The translations under genes and the position numbers were made by a program. Positions 34,565-44,001 of a stretch of DNA of 64,000 nt are shown here, piece by piece (within the stretch, counting starts at the first letter, position 1; each line of letters starts with the position of its first letter). The notes under the pieces are model-generated. The model did not search any database. It had not been told where the DNA came from and was given only the letters and a program-made list of their open reading frames with translations. Source of the stretch: Microbacterium yannicii (GTDB lineage Bacteria > Actinomycetota > Actinomycetes > Actinomycetales > Microbacteriaceae). The stretch is taken from assembly GCF_024055635.1 (NCBI RefSeq), contig NZ_JAMXMB010000018.1, positions 18,164-82,163 on the forward strand, given 5' to 3'.

Positions 34565-36711
34565 CCGAAGCCGCCCATCATCCTGCCGCCCTGATCCCGC
34601 GCGAGAGCGCGCCTGCCGTACCGGTCACGGTCACCTCCCCGGACTCCGCGCCGGTCACGAGCCGCGCGCGCGTCGGAGCGTTCGAGCTGCGCTGGCGGGA
34701 CGACGCACCGGCCGCGCTGGTGGTGCCCTCCTCGACGCACAGCGGCCGGCCGGGGATCGGCCTCATCGAGGTGTTCACCGCGGTCGAGCAGCGGGCCCGT
34801 ACCAGCCAGGCGTACTGGCGGTCGGCCGTCGGCGAGCGGCTGCGCGTGCAGGGCTCCCAGGTCATCGCCGAGCCTGATGCCGTGCGCGCCGTCATCGTGC
34901 AGAGCGACGCGATCAGCGGGATCGAGGTGCGGACCACGGTGACCGCGCCCACCGGCACCGCGTCGGTGCGCGTGGAGAGCGAGATCCGCAATGCGGGGCG
35001 CGAGACCGTCGTAGTCACCGCGATCTCGTCGGCGACGATCGGGTTCGGTGGCTCGGCGAGCGACCTGGACGCGATGATGTGGGGCTCGGCCGCGAGCGAG
35101 TGGCTCGCCGAGAACAGGTGGAGCGAGGTGCCGCTGCGCACGCTGCTGCCCGACATCGCACTTGCGCTCCACGACCAGGACGCGCGCGGGCACGCCGGAC
35201 TCACCAGCCATGGAGCCTGGTCGAGCGGCGAGCACGTGCCCTGCGGCTACATCTCGCGCGAGGACGGCGAGACGCTGGCGTGGCAGATCGAGACGAGCGC
35301 AGGCTGGCGTGCCGACCTCTGCCAGACACAGGAGGGCGGCGTGCTGTCGCTGCTCGGCCCGACCGATCTCGAGCACCAGTTCGCGCACGAACTGCTGCCC
35401 GGTGAGGCGTTCACCGCCGTGCCCGTCGCGCTGGCGGTGACGACGGCGCGCACGCGAGCGCCGGGCAACGCGCTCGCCGAGCTCACGCGGTACCGGCGCT
35501 GGCTGCGCGGTGCCGCCGTGGGCGGGCAGCACCTGCCGGTCGTCTACAACGACTTCATGAACACGCTGATGGGGCAGCCGACCACCGACAAGCTGCTGCC
35601 GCTGGTCCGCCGTGCGGCAGAGGCGGGCGTCGAGGTGTTCTGCATCGACGCCGGATGGTTCGCGGATCCTGCGATCGGCGACTGGTGGTCGACCGTGGGC
35701 GAATGGCGTGAGGCGCCGACACGGTTCCCCGACGGCGGACTGCGGCGCGTGATCGATGCGATCCGCGATGCCGGCATGGCGCCCGGCCTGTGGCTCGAGC
35801 CCGAGGTGGTGGGCATCGACAGCCCCGCCTCCTCGCGGCTTCCCGACGACGCGTTCTTCCAGCGGTTCGGGCAACGCGTGCAGGAGGACCGCCGCTACCA
35901 CCTCGATTTCCGGCATCCGGCCGCTCGCGCCCATCTCGATGCGACGGTCGACCACCTCGTCGAGGAGCTCGGCATCCGCTATCTGAAGCTCGACTACAAC
36001 ATCAATCCCGGCGCGGGTACGGAGCACCACGCCACGGCGGCAGGCGATGGGCTTCTCGGCCACACGCGCGCATTCCGTGACTGGCTGGTGCGGGTGCAGC
36101 AGCGCCACCCGTCGCTGCTGGTCGAGAACTGCAGCTCCGGCGCGATGCGCGCCGACTACGCGCTGCTGGCCGTGACGCACCTGCAGTCGACGAGCGACCA
36201 GCAGGACTTCCGGCTGTACCCGCCGATCGCGGCGTCGGCTCCGGCATCCGTCCTCCCCGAGCAGTGCGGCAACTGGGCCTACCCCGCGCGCGACATGAGC
36301 GACGAGGAGACCGCGTTCACGCTCGTGACCGGGCTGAGCGGTCGGCTGTACGTGTCGGGGTTCCTCGATGACCTGCGGCCGGCCCAACGTGCGCGGATCG
36401 CCGAGGCGATCGCGCTGCACAAGGAGCTGCGCGAGTCACTCCGAACGGCGTTGCCGTTCTGGCCGCTGGGGCTTCCGGCATGGGACGACGAAGCGATATG
36501 CCTCGGACTGCATACGCCGGACGGCGACCTGCTGTTCGTGTGGGATCGGGATGCCGCCCCCGCCGCGTTCACGATCCCCGGGGTGTCGAGCGCCGAGGTG
36601 CTGTTCCCCGCCGATGCGGCCGACTGGCGCCTCGGCGCCGGCACCGCGGGGCTGGAGGTGTCGACGCCGGCCGGGATCGGCGCGCGCGTGCTGCGGGTGA
36701 CCCGTGGCTGA
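34561..36711 (+). CDS. Alpha-galactosidase (GH36 family)
   Basis: This 716-residue enzyme has an N-terminal beta-sandwich (about 1-300) and a TIM barrel. The barrel carries FCIDAGWF, GLWLEPEV, the nucleophile Asp478 in LKLDYN, and the acid/base Asp546 in STSDQQD. A C-terminal beta domain follows. No signal peptide is present, so it acts on imported oligosaccharides in the cytoplasm. The GTG start overlaps the stop of the DUF624 gene. Hydrolysis of terminal alpha-galactose is the usual activity; related GH36 members also include alpha-N-acetylgalactosaminidases. Confidence 0.9.
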   Translation: MTEAAHHPAALIPRESAPAVPVTVTSPDSAPVTSRARVGAFELRWRDDAPAALVVPSSTHSGRPGIGLIEVFTAVEQRARTSQAYWRSAVGERLRVQGSQVIAEPDAVRAVIVQSDAISGIEVRTTVTAPTGTASVRVESEIRNAGRETVVVTAISSATIGFGGSASDLDAMMWGSAASEWLAENRWSEVPLRTLLPDIALALHDQDARGHAGLTSHGAWSSGEHVPCGYISREDGETLAWQIETSAGWRADLCQTQEGGVLSLLGPTDLEHQFAHELLPGEAFTAVPVALAVTTARTRAPGNALAELTRYRRWLRGAAVGGQHLPVVYNDFMNTLMGQPTTDKLLPLVRRAAEAGVEVFCIDAGWFADPAIGDWWSTVGEWREAPTRFPDGGLRRVIDAIRDAGMAPGLWLEPEVVGIDSPASSRLPDDAFFQRFGQRVQEDRRYHLDFRHPAARAHLDATVDHLVEELGIRYLKLDYNINPGAGTEHHATAAGDGLLGHTRAFRDWLVRVQQRHPSLLVENCSSGAMRADYALLAVTHLQSTSDQQDFRLYPPIAASAPASVLPEQCGNWAYPARDMSDEETAFTLVTGLSGRLYVSGFLDDLRPAQRARIAEAIALHKELRESLRTALPFWPLGLPAWDDEAICLGLHTPDGDLLFVWDRDAAPAAFTIPGVSSAEVLFPADAADWRLGAGTAGLEVSTPAGIGARVLRVTRG

Positions 36712-37621
36712 GCGCGGCACGATCCGGCCGGGACGCGTGTTCACGGACGACCGCGGGCGGACGGCGCAGCTGCACGGTATCGGCCTGCAGCGCGTCGGCG
36801 ACCGGTGGCTCGCGTGGGGCGAGGACAAGGCGGCGGGGGACCGGTTCACGGCCGTCGCCTGCTACTCGTCCCGCGATCTCGCCGACTGGCGCTACGAGGG
36901 CGACGCACTGACGGCCGCCGACGGCGACCTCGCACCCGACCGCGTCGTCGAGCGCCCCAAGGTGCTGCAGCGACCCGACGGACGCTGGGTGATGCTGGTG
37001 CACGTCGACGGCCCAGTCGACGGCGAGCCCGGGGACTACGCCTTCGCGCGCGTCGGCTACGCGATCGCCGATCGCCCCGAGGGGCCGTACGCGTACGTGC
37101 GCAGCGAGCGTCCGCTCGGCAACCTGAGCCGCGACATCGGCGTCTACCAGGAGGGCGGTGTCGGCTACTTGCTGTCGGAGGACCGCGACCACGGGCTGCA
37201 CATCTACCGCCTGCGCGACGACCATCTCGGCGTCGAGTCGGTCGTCGCGACGCTTCGCCAGCAGGCGAATCCGGCGATCGGCTACGAGTCCCCGACCCTG
37301 GTGCGCCACGACGGCCGCTACTACCTGTTCGGCTCCGACCTCACCGGCTGGAGCATGAACGACAACATGTACACGAGCGCCCCGGCGCTCGAGGGGCCAT
37401 GGGACCCGTGGCGCCCCATCGCGACGCCCGGCACCCGCACCTTCGAGTCGCAGGTGAGCGTGGTCGCCCCGGTCGGTGACGGGTACGTCTACGTCGGCGA
37501 CCGCTGGGACCCGGAGCGCCTCGCCGAATCGCCTGCGGTGTGGCTGCCGCTGCGCATCGACGACGGCCGCGTGCAGCTGGAGTGGCGCGACCATTGGAGC
37601 GTCGAGGAACTCGGCGCATGA
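36704..37621 (+). CDS. GH43-like glycosidase resembling subfamily 24 (exo-beta-1,3-galactanase type)
   Basis: The 305-residue single-domain five-bladed beta-propeller protein has no signal peptide. Segments YSSRDLADWRYEG, RVVERPKVLQ, WVMLVHVDG and SRDIGVYQEGGVGYLLSED correspond to conserved blocks of GH43_24 exo-beta-1,3-galactanases, which lack the usual GH43 aspartate base. The GTG at 36704 overlaps the GH36 gene by 8 bp. Activity on beta-1,3-galactan is inferred from the resemblance; an arabinan- or xylan-type substrate is an alternative. Confidence 0.7.
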   Translation: MAERGTIRPGRVFTDDRGRTAQLHGIGLQRVGDRWLAWGEDKAAGDRFTAVACYSSRDLADWRYEGDALTAADGDLAPDRVVERPKVLQRPDGRWVMLVHVDGPVDGEPGDYAFARVGYAIADRPEGPYAYVRSERPLGNLSRDIGVYQEGGVGYLLSEDRDHGLHIYRLRDDHLGVESVVATLRQQANPAIGYESPTLVRHDGRYYLFGSDLTGWSMNDNMYTSAPALEGPWDPWRPIATPGTRTFESQVSVVAPVGDGYVYVGDRWDPERLAESPAVWLPLRIDDGRVQLEWRDHWSVEELGA

Positions 37622-38580
37622 GGGCGGCACTGCTGATGGACCCCGCGCTCGTGCCGTTCGTGTTCGGCGAGCGGGAACGCGCCCGCCTGGGGGAGATCCT
37701 CGAGATCGACACGACGGTCGCCGCGACCTCCCTCGCGAGCGTCCCGGACCCGTCCGGCGTCAACCTGCTGATCGCCGGCTGGGGGGCCAAGATCGGCCCC
37801 GGCGACCTGGACGCCCTGCCCGGCGTGCGGGGGATCGTGCACTGGAGCGGCGGAAACGGCGTGCTCGACGCGGATGCCGCGGCCCGCGGCATCCGCATCT
37901 CCACCGCGAAGGCGGCCAACGCGATCCCGGTCGCAGAGTTCACCCTCGCGATGATCACTCTCGCCGCGAAGGACGCCTTCTGGGCGTCGCGTCGCTACAC
38001 CTCCGAGCAGCGGTTCGTCGACCGCGAGGCCGAACTGCCCGACACCGGGCTGTACGGCACGACTGTCGGGATCGTCGGCGCCTCGACCATCGGCCGGCTC
38101 GTCATGCAGCGGCTGCGAGACACCGACGTGCGCGTGCTGCTGTACGACCCGTACGCGACGACGGCCGACGCAGAGGCCTTCGGAGCCGAGTTCGTCGACG
38201 ACCTCGGCGCGCTCGCCGCCCGCACCGATCTGCTGTCGATCCACGCGCCTGAGATGCCGTCGACCATCGGCATGGTCTCGTCCGACGTGCTCGCCGCTCT
38301 GCCCGACGGTGCGACAGTGATCAACACCGCCCGGGGCGCGCTGGTGGATCAGGACGCCCTCGTCGCCGAGCTGCAGCGCGGCCGGCTGCGGGCGATCCTC
38401 GACGTCACCGAGCCCGACCCGCTGCCCGCCGGGCATCCGCTGTACGAGCTGCCGAACGCGTTCCTCACTCCGCACCTGGCGGGCTCGATGGGCAATGAGC
38501 TGCGCCGGCTGGGTGAGGTCGCGCTCGCCGAGATCGAGTGCTTCGTCGCCGGCGAGCCCTTCGCGCACCCGGTGCTGTGA
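37618..38580 (+). CDS. D-isomer-specific 2-hydroxyacid dehydrogenase
   Basis: The 320-residue NAD(P)-dependent enzyme has the catalytic-domain start, the Rossmann motif TVGIVGASTIGRLVMQRL, and the active-site elements VINTARGALVDQDAL (Arg), DVTEPDPLP (Glu) and LTPHLAG (His). It overlaps the preceding gene by 4 bp. In a glycan cluster it may reduce or oxidise a uronic- or aldonic-acid-derived keto acid, but the substrate is not deducible. Confidence 0.85.
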   Translation: MRAALLMDPALVPFVFGERERARLGEILEIDTTVAATSLASVPDPSGVNLLIAGWGAKIGPGDLDALPGVRGIVHWSGGNGVLDADAAARGIRISTAKAANAIPVAEFTLAMITLAAKDAFWASRRYTSEQRFVDREAELPDTGLYGTTVGIVGASTIGRLVMQRLRDTDVRVLLYDPYATTADAEAFGAEFVDDLGALAARTDLLSIHAPEMPSTIGMVSSDVLAALPDGATVINTARGALVDQDALVAELQRGRLRAILDVTEPDPLPAGHPLYELPNAFLTPHLAGSMGNELRRLGEVALAEIECFVAGEPFAHPVL

Positions 38581-38597
38581 CCATCCCTGGAGCAACC

Positions 38598-40187
38598 GTG
38601 CCCGTGATCCACAACCCGATCCTCCGCGGGTTCAACCCCGACCCGTCGATCCTGCGCGTCGGCGACGACTACTACATCGCCACCAGCACGTTCGAGTTCC
38701 ACCCGGCGGTGCGCCTGCACCACTCGCGCGATCTCGTGACCTGGACGACGATCGGTCACGCCCTGGACGACGGCTTCGCGCTGCGCGGCATCCCGGACTC
38801 CGGCGGGGTGTGGGCGCCGAGTCTGACGCACGCCGACGGCAGGTTCTGGCTCGCCTACTCGATCGTGCGGACGATGGACGGCGACGACAAGGACATCGAC
38901 AACTACCTCGTCACCGCCGACGCCATCACCGGGCCGTGGAGCGAGCCGGTGCATCTGGGATCGCGCGGGTTCGACTTCTCGTTCTTCCACGACACCGACG
39001 GCACGCACTGGGTCGTCGGCGTGCAGTGGGACCAGCGCCCCGAGCATCCATCCTTCTCCGGGCTGGTGGTGGAGCAGTATCTGCCCGCGGAGCGCCGCAC
39101 GAGCGGGGAGGCCGTCCGCATCTACCGGGAGGACGGCCTCGTCGAGGGTCCCAACCTCTACCGCATCGGCGATTGGTACCACCTCCTCATCGCCGCCGGA
39201 GGCACGGGGTGGAACCACGGGATCACCCTGGCGCGGTCCCGCAGCCTGCTCGGGCCGTACGAGCGCGACCCGCGTGAGGCAGTGCTGACGACCCGCGATG
39301 CACCGGGGCATCCGCTCCAGAAGGCCGGCCACGGCGAGCTCGTGCAGGCGCCCGACGGCCGGTGGTGGCTGGCGCACCTGGCCAGCCGGCCCACACTGCA
39401 CCTGGGCGAGCGCTACAGCACGCTGGGACGCGAGACGTGCCTGCAACGGGTCGTGTTCGACGACGAGGGCTGGCTGCGGCCCGCCGACGGCGGCCACCAC
39501 GCGAGCGTGGAGGTCGCGGTTGCCGGCGAGTGGGAGGGGACGGATGCCGCACCCGGCCCCCGCGGCTGGACCGACGACTTCGACACCGACGTGCTCGACA
39601 GCCGACGATGGTCCACGCTCCGCGCGGCGCTGCCGGTCGAGGTCGCGGATCTCGACACGCGGCCGGGATGGCTGCGGCTCCGAGGGGGGCACTCCGCGGC
39701 ATCCGTCTTCGACCAGTCCATGATCCTGACGCGCGTCGAGGAGCATCGCGCCTCGTTCGAGGTGCTGCTGGACGCCGCGCCGCGCAGCCCGCGGGAGGCC
39801 GCCGGGCCGATCGCCTGGTACGACCGGTCGGGCTGGATCTGGCTGCAGGTCACCCACGACGAGGACGACGGCCGGCACCTGCGCGTGGTGCGCCGAGACG
39901 GCGGGGTCACGACGAGGTCCGCGCCGGTCGCCGTGCCTTCGGGTCCGCTGAGGCTGCGGCTGGAGCTCGACGGCCCGGACCTGCGGTGCGCGTGGACCGA
40001 TCCCGGCGAGGGGGAGTGGATGCCGCTCCCCGGTGTTCAGCCTGCCTGGACGCTGTCGGACGACCACGGGCCGCGACTGCGGTTCACCGGCCTGTTCTTC
40101 GGCCTGCGCGCGGACGACCTCGACGGCCGTGGCTGGACGGTCGACGTCGATCGCGTCGACGTGCGATTCGTGCCCGACGCGGGCTGA
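38598..40187 (+). CDS. GH43-family glycosidase (beta-xylosidase / alpha-L-arabinofuranosidase type)
   Basis: This 529-residue protein has a GH43 beta-propeller (about 1-310) with the catalytic base Asp15 in GFNPDPSILR and the proposed acid Glu183 in LVEGPNLYR. A C-terminal beta-sandwich of the XynB type follows (from about 325, GWTDDFDTDVLDSRRWSTLR). No signal peptide is present, so it is cytoplasmic. The GTG at 38598 has GGAG upstream; an overlapping GTG at 38577 is an alternative. It probably trims xylose or arabinose from imported oligosaccharides. Confidence 0.85.
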   Translation: MPVIHNPILRGFNPDPSILRVGDDYYIATSTFEFHPAVRLHHSRDLVTWTTIGHALDDGFALRGIPDSGGVWAPSLTHADGRFWLAYSIVRTMDGDDKDIDNYLVTADAITGPWSEPVHLGSRGFDFSFFHDTDGTHWVVGVQWDQRPEHPSFSGLVVEQYLPAERRTSGEAVRIYREDGLVEGPNLYRIGDWYHLLIAAGGTGWNHGITLARSRSLLGPYERDPREAVLTTRDAPGHPLQKAGHGELVQAPDGRWWLAHLASRPTLHLGERYSTLGRETCLQRVVFDDEGWLRPADGGHHASVEVAVAGEWEGTDAAPGPRGWTDDFDTDVLDSRRWSTLRAALPVEVADLDTRPGWLRLRGGHSAASVFDQSMILTRVEEHRASFEVLLDAAPRSPREAAGPIAWYDRSGWIWLQVTHDEDDGRHLRVVRRDGGVTTRSAPVAVPSGPLRLRLELDGPDLRCAWTDPGEGEWMPLPGVQPAWTLSDDHGPRLRFTGLFFGLRADDLDGRGWTVDVDRVDVRFVPDAG

Positions 40188-40195
40188 ATCACCCC

Positions 40196-40243
40196 TTGAC
40201 GTCGGCCGTCGCGGACGTCATGGTTAAGCGGCAAACGTTATCC
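40196..40243 (+). promoter_or_regulatory. Promoter and LacI-type operator before the large secreted enzyme
   Basis: A TTGACG box (40196-40201) is followed after 17 bp by CATGGT (40219-40224). The operator GGCAAACGTTATCC at 40230-40243 would overlap the transcription start. It differs at one position from the site at 30383-30396, which links this gene to the LacI regulator at 29268. Confidence 0.65.
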
Positions 40244-40258
40244 AACAAGGAGAGATCG

Positions 40259-43200
40259 ATGAAGATCGACCACAGACGCCGGACGCGTCGCAGCCTCGGC
40301 GCCCTCACCGCGGCGGCGCTGACCCTCGCCGGGCTCACCGCCCTGCAGCCGGCAGCCGCCGAAGAACCGGCGGCCGCGGCATCCATCCCCGCGATCGTCC
40401 GCACGGTCAGCGATGCCGGCTTCACCCACCCCGGGATCGGCTTCACCGCGGACCACCTCGAGAACATGCGCACCCAGGTGCTCGCCGGGGTAGACCCCTG
40501 GGCCAGCTACTACGAAGCCATGACCCAGACGAAGTACGCGGCGCGCACCTTCTGGGCCGAGAACGCGAAGCCCGGCACGGATATCCCGAAGAACGACGCG
40601 TATGCGGATGCCGGCATGCGCTCGAGCGCGCTGCGCGACAGCCTCGGCGCGATGGCGCAGGCGCTCGAATACGTCGTGACGGGAGACGAGCAGTACCGCG
40701 CGAACGCCCTGCACATCCTGCGCACGTGGAGCAGCCTCGACCCGGCGAAGTACGCCTACTTCGCCGACGCACACATCCACACCGGCGTGCCGCTGTACTA
40801 CATGCTGATCGCGGCCGAGGTCGTGCGTGGCACCGCACCGGCGAACACCTCCCTCGACGGGTACGACCTGCGCTGGACCGACGAGGACCAGCAGCGCATC
40901 GAAGACAACCTCGTGCGTCCGGTGCTCGACACGTTCCTGTCCTCGCAGAACCGACTGTGGAACCAGCATCTGTACGGCGTCATCGGCATGGTCGCCGCCG
41001 CCATCTTCCTCGACGACGCAGACCTCTACGCCCAGCGCGTGGAGTGGTTCACGGTCAACGCGGGCTACCAGAGCGAGCACGACCTGTACGGCGGGAACGT
41101 CAACGGCGCGCTCGCCTCCCTCTTCCGCGAGATCCCGGCCGATGCTCCCGGCAACACCACCGGCGCACCCTTCGTGCAGCACATGGAGATGCTGCGGGAC
41201 CAGGCTCACGGGCAGGGCGACGTCGACATCTTCGTCGCCCTGGCGCGCCTCGTCGACAATCAGGGCACGACCCTCGACCCGGTCGCGGGCACCGTCTCGA
41301 CCGCACCCGACGCGGTGTCGCCCTACCGGTTCCTCGACAACCGCATCCTCGCCGGCGCCGACACCTTCGACGCCTTCATGATGGGCGAAGAGGTGCCCTA
41401 CATCCCGGCCAACGAGGGTGGCGCCATCTCGCAGGCGTACCGCGGCCGCCTTCAGGATCCGATGAGCGAGGCGTATCTGCAGTACCGCTACGTCGCCGGT
41501 GTCGACGTCGAGACCGAGGCGCCGCACGTGGCCGAGCTCTACGCGCACCGGGACGGGCCGCTGTACTACTACGGCACCGGCGTGCAGAACTTCTGGAACG
41601 ACCGCGGCTCGGACTACACCGCTGCCGAGTACTGGGTGGCGTTCCCGGAACAGCTCGCCGAGGTGCCGGGCGCGGCCGCGCCGCTGGCCGACGGTCCCGA
41701 GCTCTCGACGGCGAGCTTCGGCACGCCGCTGGGCGGGGGAGCGCAGCGCGAGACGGACGGGGACGGCACCGAATTCATCCGGCTCGACGCGGCGGCGGAC
41801 GACGCGCAGCTCGCCGTGCGGCGCGCGGTGTGGTCGGACAGGACCAAGACCGCCCTCGTCGGGATCAAGGTCCGCAGCGACGGAGTCGCCCGGCTCCAGG
41901 TCGCGCGCACGTCGGCGGAGCAGCAGTTCGCGGAGGTCGTCGTGCCCGACACCGGTGGCCAGTGGCGCTCCGTCTGGCTCGACGTGAACGCCGACAAGGC
42001 GCCCGCAGCCGTCGGCGACAACATCGTCTTCCTGAAGGCCACCGGGTCGGATGCCACGGTCGACGTCGCGGGCGTGCTCGCGCAGGCGAACGGCGTGCTG
42101 ACGCCGCCCATGTTCGCCGACGCCCCGGCCGTCGACGTCATGGCAGTCGCCGGCGAGCCGTGGGCGCGGGCCTTCCCGACGACGGACACCGGCGGCGGGG
42201 TTCAGCTGGAGCTGCAGAACGCGCCCGCGGGCGCGGGACTGGCCGGTGACACCGTCAGCTGGACGCCCACGCGGAAGGGTGCGACCGACATGATCGTCGC
42301 CGCATCCGACGGGACCACCGTGACGGCGCTTCCCCTCGCGATCACCGTCGCCCCGAACCGCGCGTCGGCGATCGGCAAGCTGGTCGATTGCATCGACGGC
42401 GGTGCCGAGCTGTACACGACGACGAGCTGGCAGCAGGTGGAGACGCTGCAGGCGCAGGCGCGTGAGGCGCGCAAGACGGCGAGCTCCGCCGAGTTCGCCG
42501 ACCTGCTCGCCCGGTTGGGTGACGCGATCGACGGTCTGCAGCGGCTCAACCCGCAGCTGCCGGACGGCTCGCTCGACTACACCGGCATCGTGAGCGCGCC
42601 CGCGCTCACCTCGTCGCAGCTGCGGGCGCTGGCCGACGGCGACAACCAGACGTCGTGGGGTGACCAGCGGGTGCCGGCCGTCGTCTTCGACTTCGGCCCC
42701 GGGTTCCGCCTCACCGCGGAGGCGTTCGGCTTCCAGGCCCGGGACACCTTCCCGAACCGGGCCGAAGGGACCAACGTGTACGGCTCCGATGACGGCGCGA
42801 CGTGGACGCTGCTGACCGAACACCCCAACGCCGGGCAGGATGCCGCGATCGAATGGATCGCTGTGCGGGAGGACGTCCGCGACCAGCGGTTCCGGTTCGT
42901 GAAGTTCCAGGTCGACGAGCCGGGCGTCCCCTCGGATCCCGCCTTCCCGGGCATCTGGAGCATCGCCGACATACGGATCGACGGCGTGCGCAGCGAGGCG
43001 ACGGGCACCATGGACACGGTCACCATGACCTCGCCCGACGGCGTGGCCGGCCGGGTGGTCGCCGGCGACCGCGTCGAGATCGCGATGACCGGTCCCGCGG
43101 GCAACACGGATGTGGCGGTGAGCGTGCTCGGTGAGCAGGCACAGGTCACCGCGTCCGCTCCCGGCGAATGGCTGGCCACCGCGGCGCTTCCTGCCGGTGC

Positions 43201-43756
43201 CCCGGCGGGCGCCGGCGTCACGTTCCAGATCACGTTCACCACCCCCGACGGCAGGCCGGCCGACCCGGTGGCGGCGACCACGGACGGGTCGAAGCTGTTC
43301 CTGTCGACCGACGTCGGTCTCGTCGACGACGCATTCCGTGCGGCCACCGTGCGGCGTCCGGACGGTGTCGTCGACGCCGCGTGGACCCAGTACACGGCGA
43401 AGATGTTCGACGGCGACGCCACGACCCACTCCGACACGCGCCTCAACGCGGGCACGTACGGCAACATCTGGGACTTCGGCGCCGGCACCCGCGTGACGCT
43501 CACCGGCGCCGAGCTGCTCGTCCGGCAGGACGGCTACGGCACGTCGCGGATCGCCGACATGCGGCTGGAGGGGTCCAACGACCTGATCTCCTGGGCGCGG
43601 CTGACTCCCGCGGTGCCGGCCAAGACGCTGGAATGGCAGCGCTGGGCGGTGGCGGGGAGCACGGCCTACCGCTACATCCGCATCGCGAACGGACAGATCC
43701 TCGGGGTCGCCGAGCTTCACCTGTTCGGGACGGTCGACAGGGGCACCGCAGGGTAG
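40259..43756 (+). CDS. Large secreted polysaccharide lyase-like enzyme with carbohydrate-binding domains
   Basis: The 1165-residue protein has a Sec signal peptide (1-35). An alpha/alpha-barrel resembling the alginate lyase family (PF05426) spans about 45-400, with HPGIGFTADHLENMRTQV, NALHILRTWS, RLWNQHLYGVIGM and SEHDLYGGNVNGA. A beta-sandwich region, an Ig-like domain (about 620-700), a helical linker and two F5/8 type C (discoidin-like) modules (about 780-910 and 1020-1160) follow. There is no sorting signal. AAGGAG precedes the ATG, and a LacI operator sits in its promoter. It probably starts the extracellular attack on the polymer whose fragments the importer takes up. The true substrate is unknown; several PL families share this fold. 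Confidence 0.75.
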   Translation: MKIDHRRRTRRSLGALTAAALTLAGLTALQPAAAEEPAAAASIPAIVRTVSDAGFTHPGIGFTADHLENMRTQVLAGVDPWASYYEAMTQTKYAARTFWAENAKPGTDIPKNDAYADAGMRSSALRDSLGAMAQALEYVVTGDEQYRANALHILRTWSSLDPAKYAYFADAHIHTGVPLYYMLIAAEVVRGTAPANTSLDGYDLRWTDEDQQRIEDNLVRPVLDTFLSSQNRLWNQHLYGVIGMVAAAIFLDDADLYAQRVEWFTVNAGYQSEHDLYGGNVNGALASLFREIPADAPGNTTGAPFVQHMEMLRDQAHGQGDVDIFVALARLVDNQGTTLDPVAGTVSTAPDAVSPYRFLDNRILAGADTFDAFMMGEEVPYIPANEGGAISQAYRGRLQDPMSEAYLQYRYVAGVDVETEAPHVAELYAHRDGPLYYYGTGVQNFWNDRGSDYTAAEYWVAFPEQLAEVPGAAAPLADGPELSTASFGTPLGGGAQRETDGDGTEFIRLDAAADDAQLAVRRAVWSDRTKTALVGIKVRSDGVARLQVARTSAEQQFAEVVVPDTGGQWRSVWLDVNADKAPAAVGDNIVFLKATGSDATVDVAGVLAQANGVLTPPMFADAPAVDVMAVAGEPWARAFPTTDTGGGVQLELQNAPAGAGLAGDTVSWTPTRKGATDMIVAASDGTTVTALPLAITVAPNRASAIGKLVDCIDGGAELYTTTSWQQVETLQAQAREARKTASSAEFADLLARLGDAIDGLQRLNPQLPDGSLDYTGIVSAPALTSSQLRALADGDNQTSWGDQRVPAVVFDFGPGFRLTAEAFGFQARDTFPNRAEGTNVYGSDDGATWTLLTEHPNAGQDAAIEWIAVREDVRDQRFRFVKFQVDEPGVPSDPAFPGIWSIADIRIDGVRSEATGTMDTVTMTSPDGVAGRVVAGDRVEIAMTGPAGNTDVAVSVLGEQAQVTASAPGEWLATAALPAGAPAGAGVTFQITFTTPDGRPADPVAATTDGSKLFLSTDVGLVDDAFRAATVRRPDGVVDAAWTQYTAKMFDGDATTHSDTRLNAGTYGNIWDFGAGTRVTLTGAELLVRQDGYGTSRIADMRLEGSNDLISWARLTPAVPAKTLEWQRWAVAGSTAYRYIRIANGQILGVAELHLFGTVDRGTAG

Positions 43757-44001
43757 GCCGGTGCGGGGAGCACTTCAGCTTTCTGAGCGACGAACGTCAT
43801 CGATTTGAGACATGAGACTCCCAGTCCTTAGAGTGTCGAGGGTGCTCGCACCTGGGGGACGAGCACGGCGATCCGTGCGAAGGCCCCATGCCGTCGCGCG
43901 GAGGACCGGGTCGGTGCCGGGTTCTGGGGACCCGGCACCGGATCTCGGCCCCGGTTCGTCGACGGTCTGCGCCACCCGGGATCCCGCGGGATAATCGGAG
44001 G
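43757..44001. other. 245-bp intergenic region before the TetR gene
   Basis: No gene is seen. A GATAAT box at 43990-43995 lies 6 nt before the ATG of the TetR gene, so that transcript is probably leaderless. Short GC-rich inverted repeats occur near 43920-43955, and no strong terminator for the preceding gene was found. Confidence 0.4.

Noticed and set aside
40238..43720. 1160-codon antisense open frame over the secreted enzyme gene
   Set aside because: Long antisense frames are expected opposite high-GC genes. The plus-strand protein has signal peptide, domains, operator and ribosome binding site; the antisense product has none.
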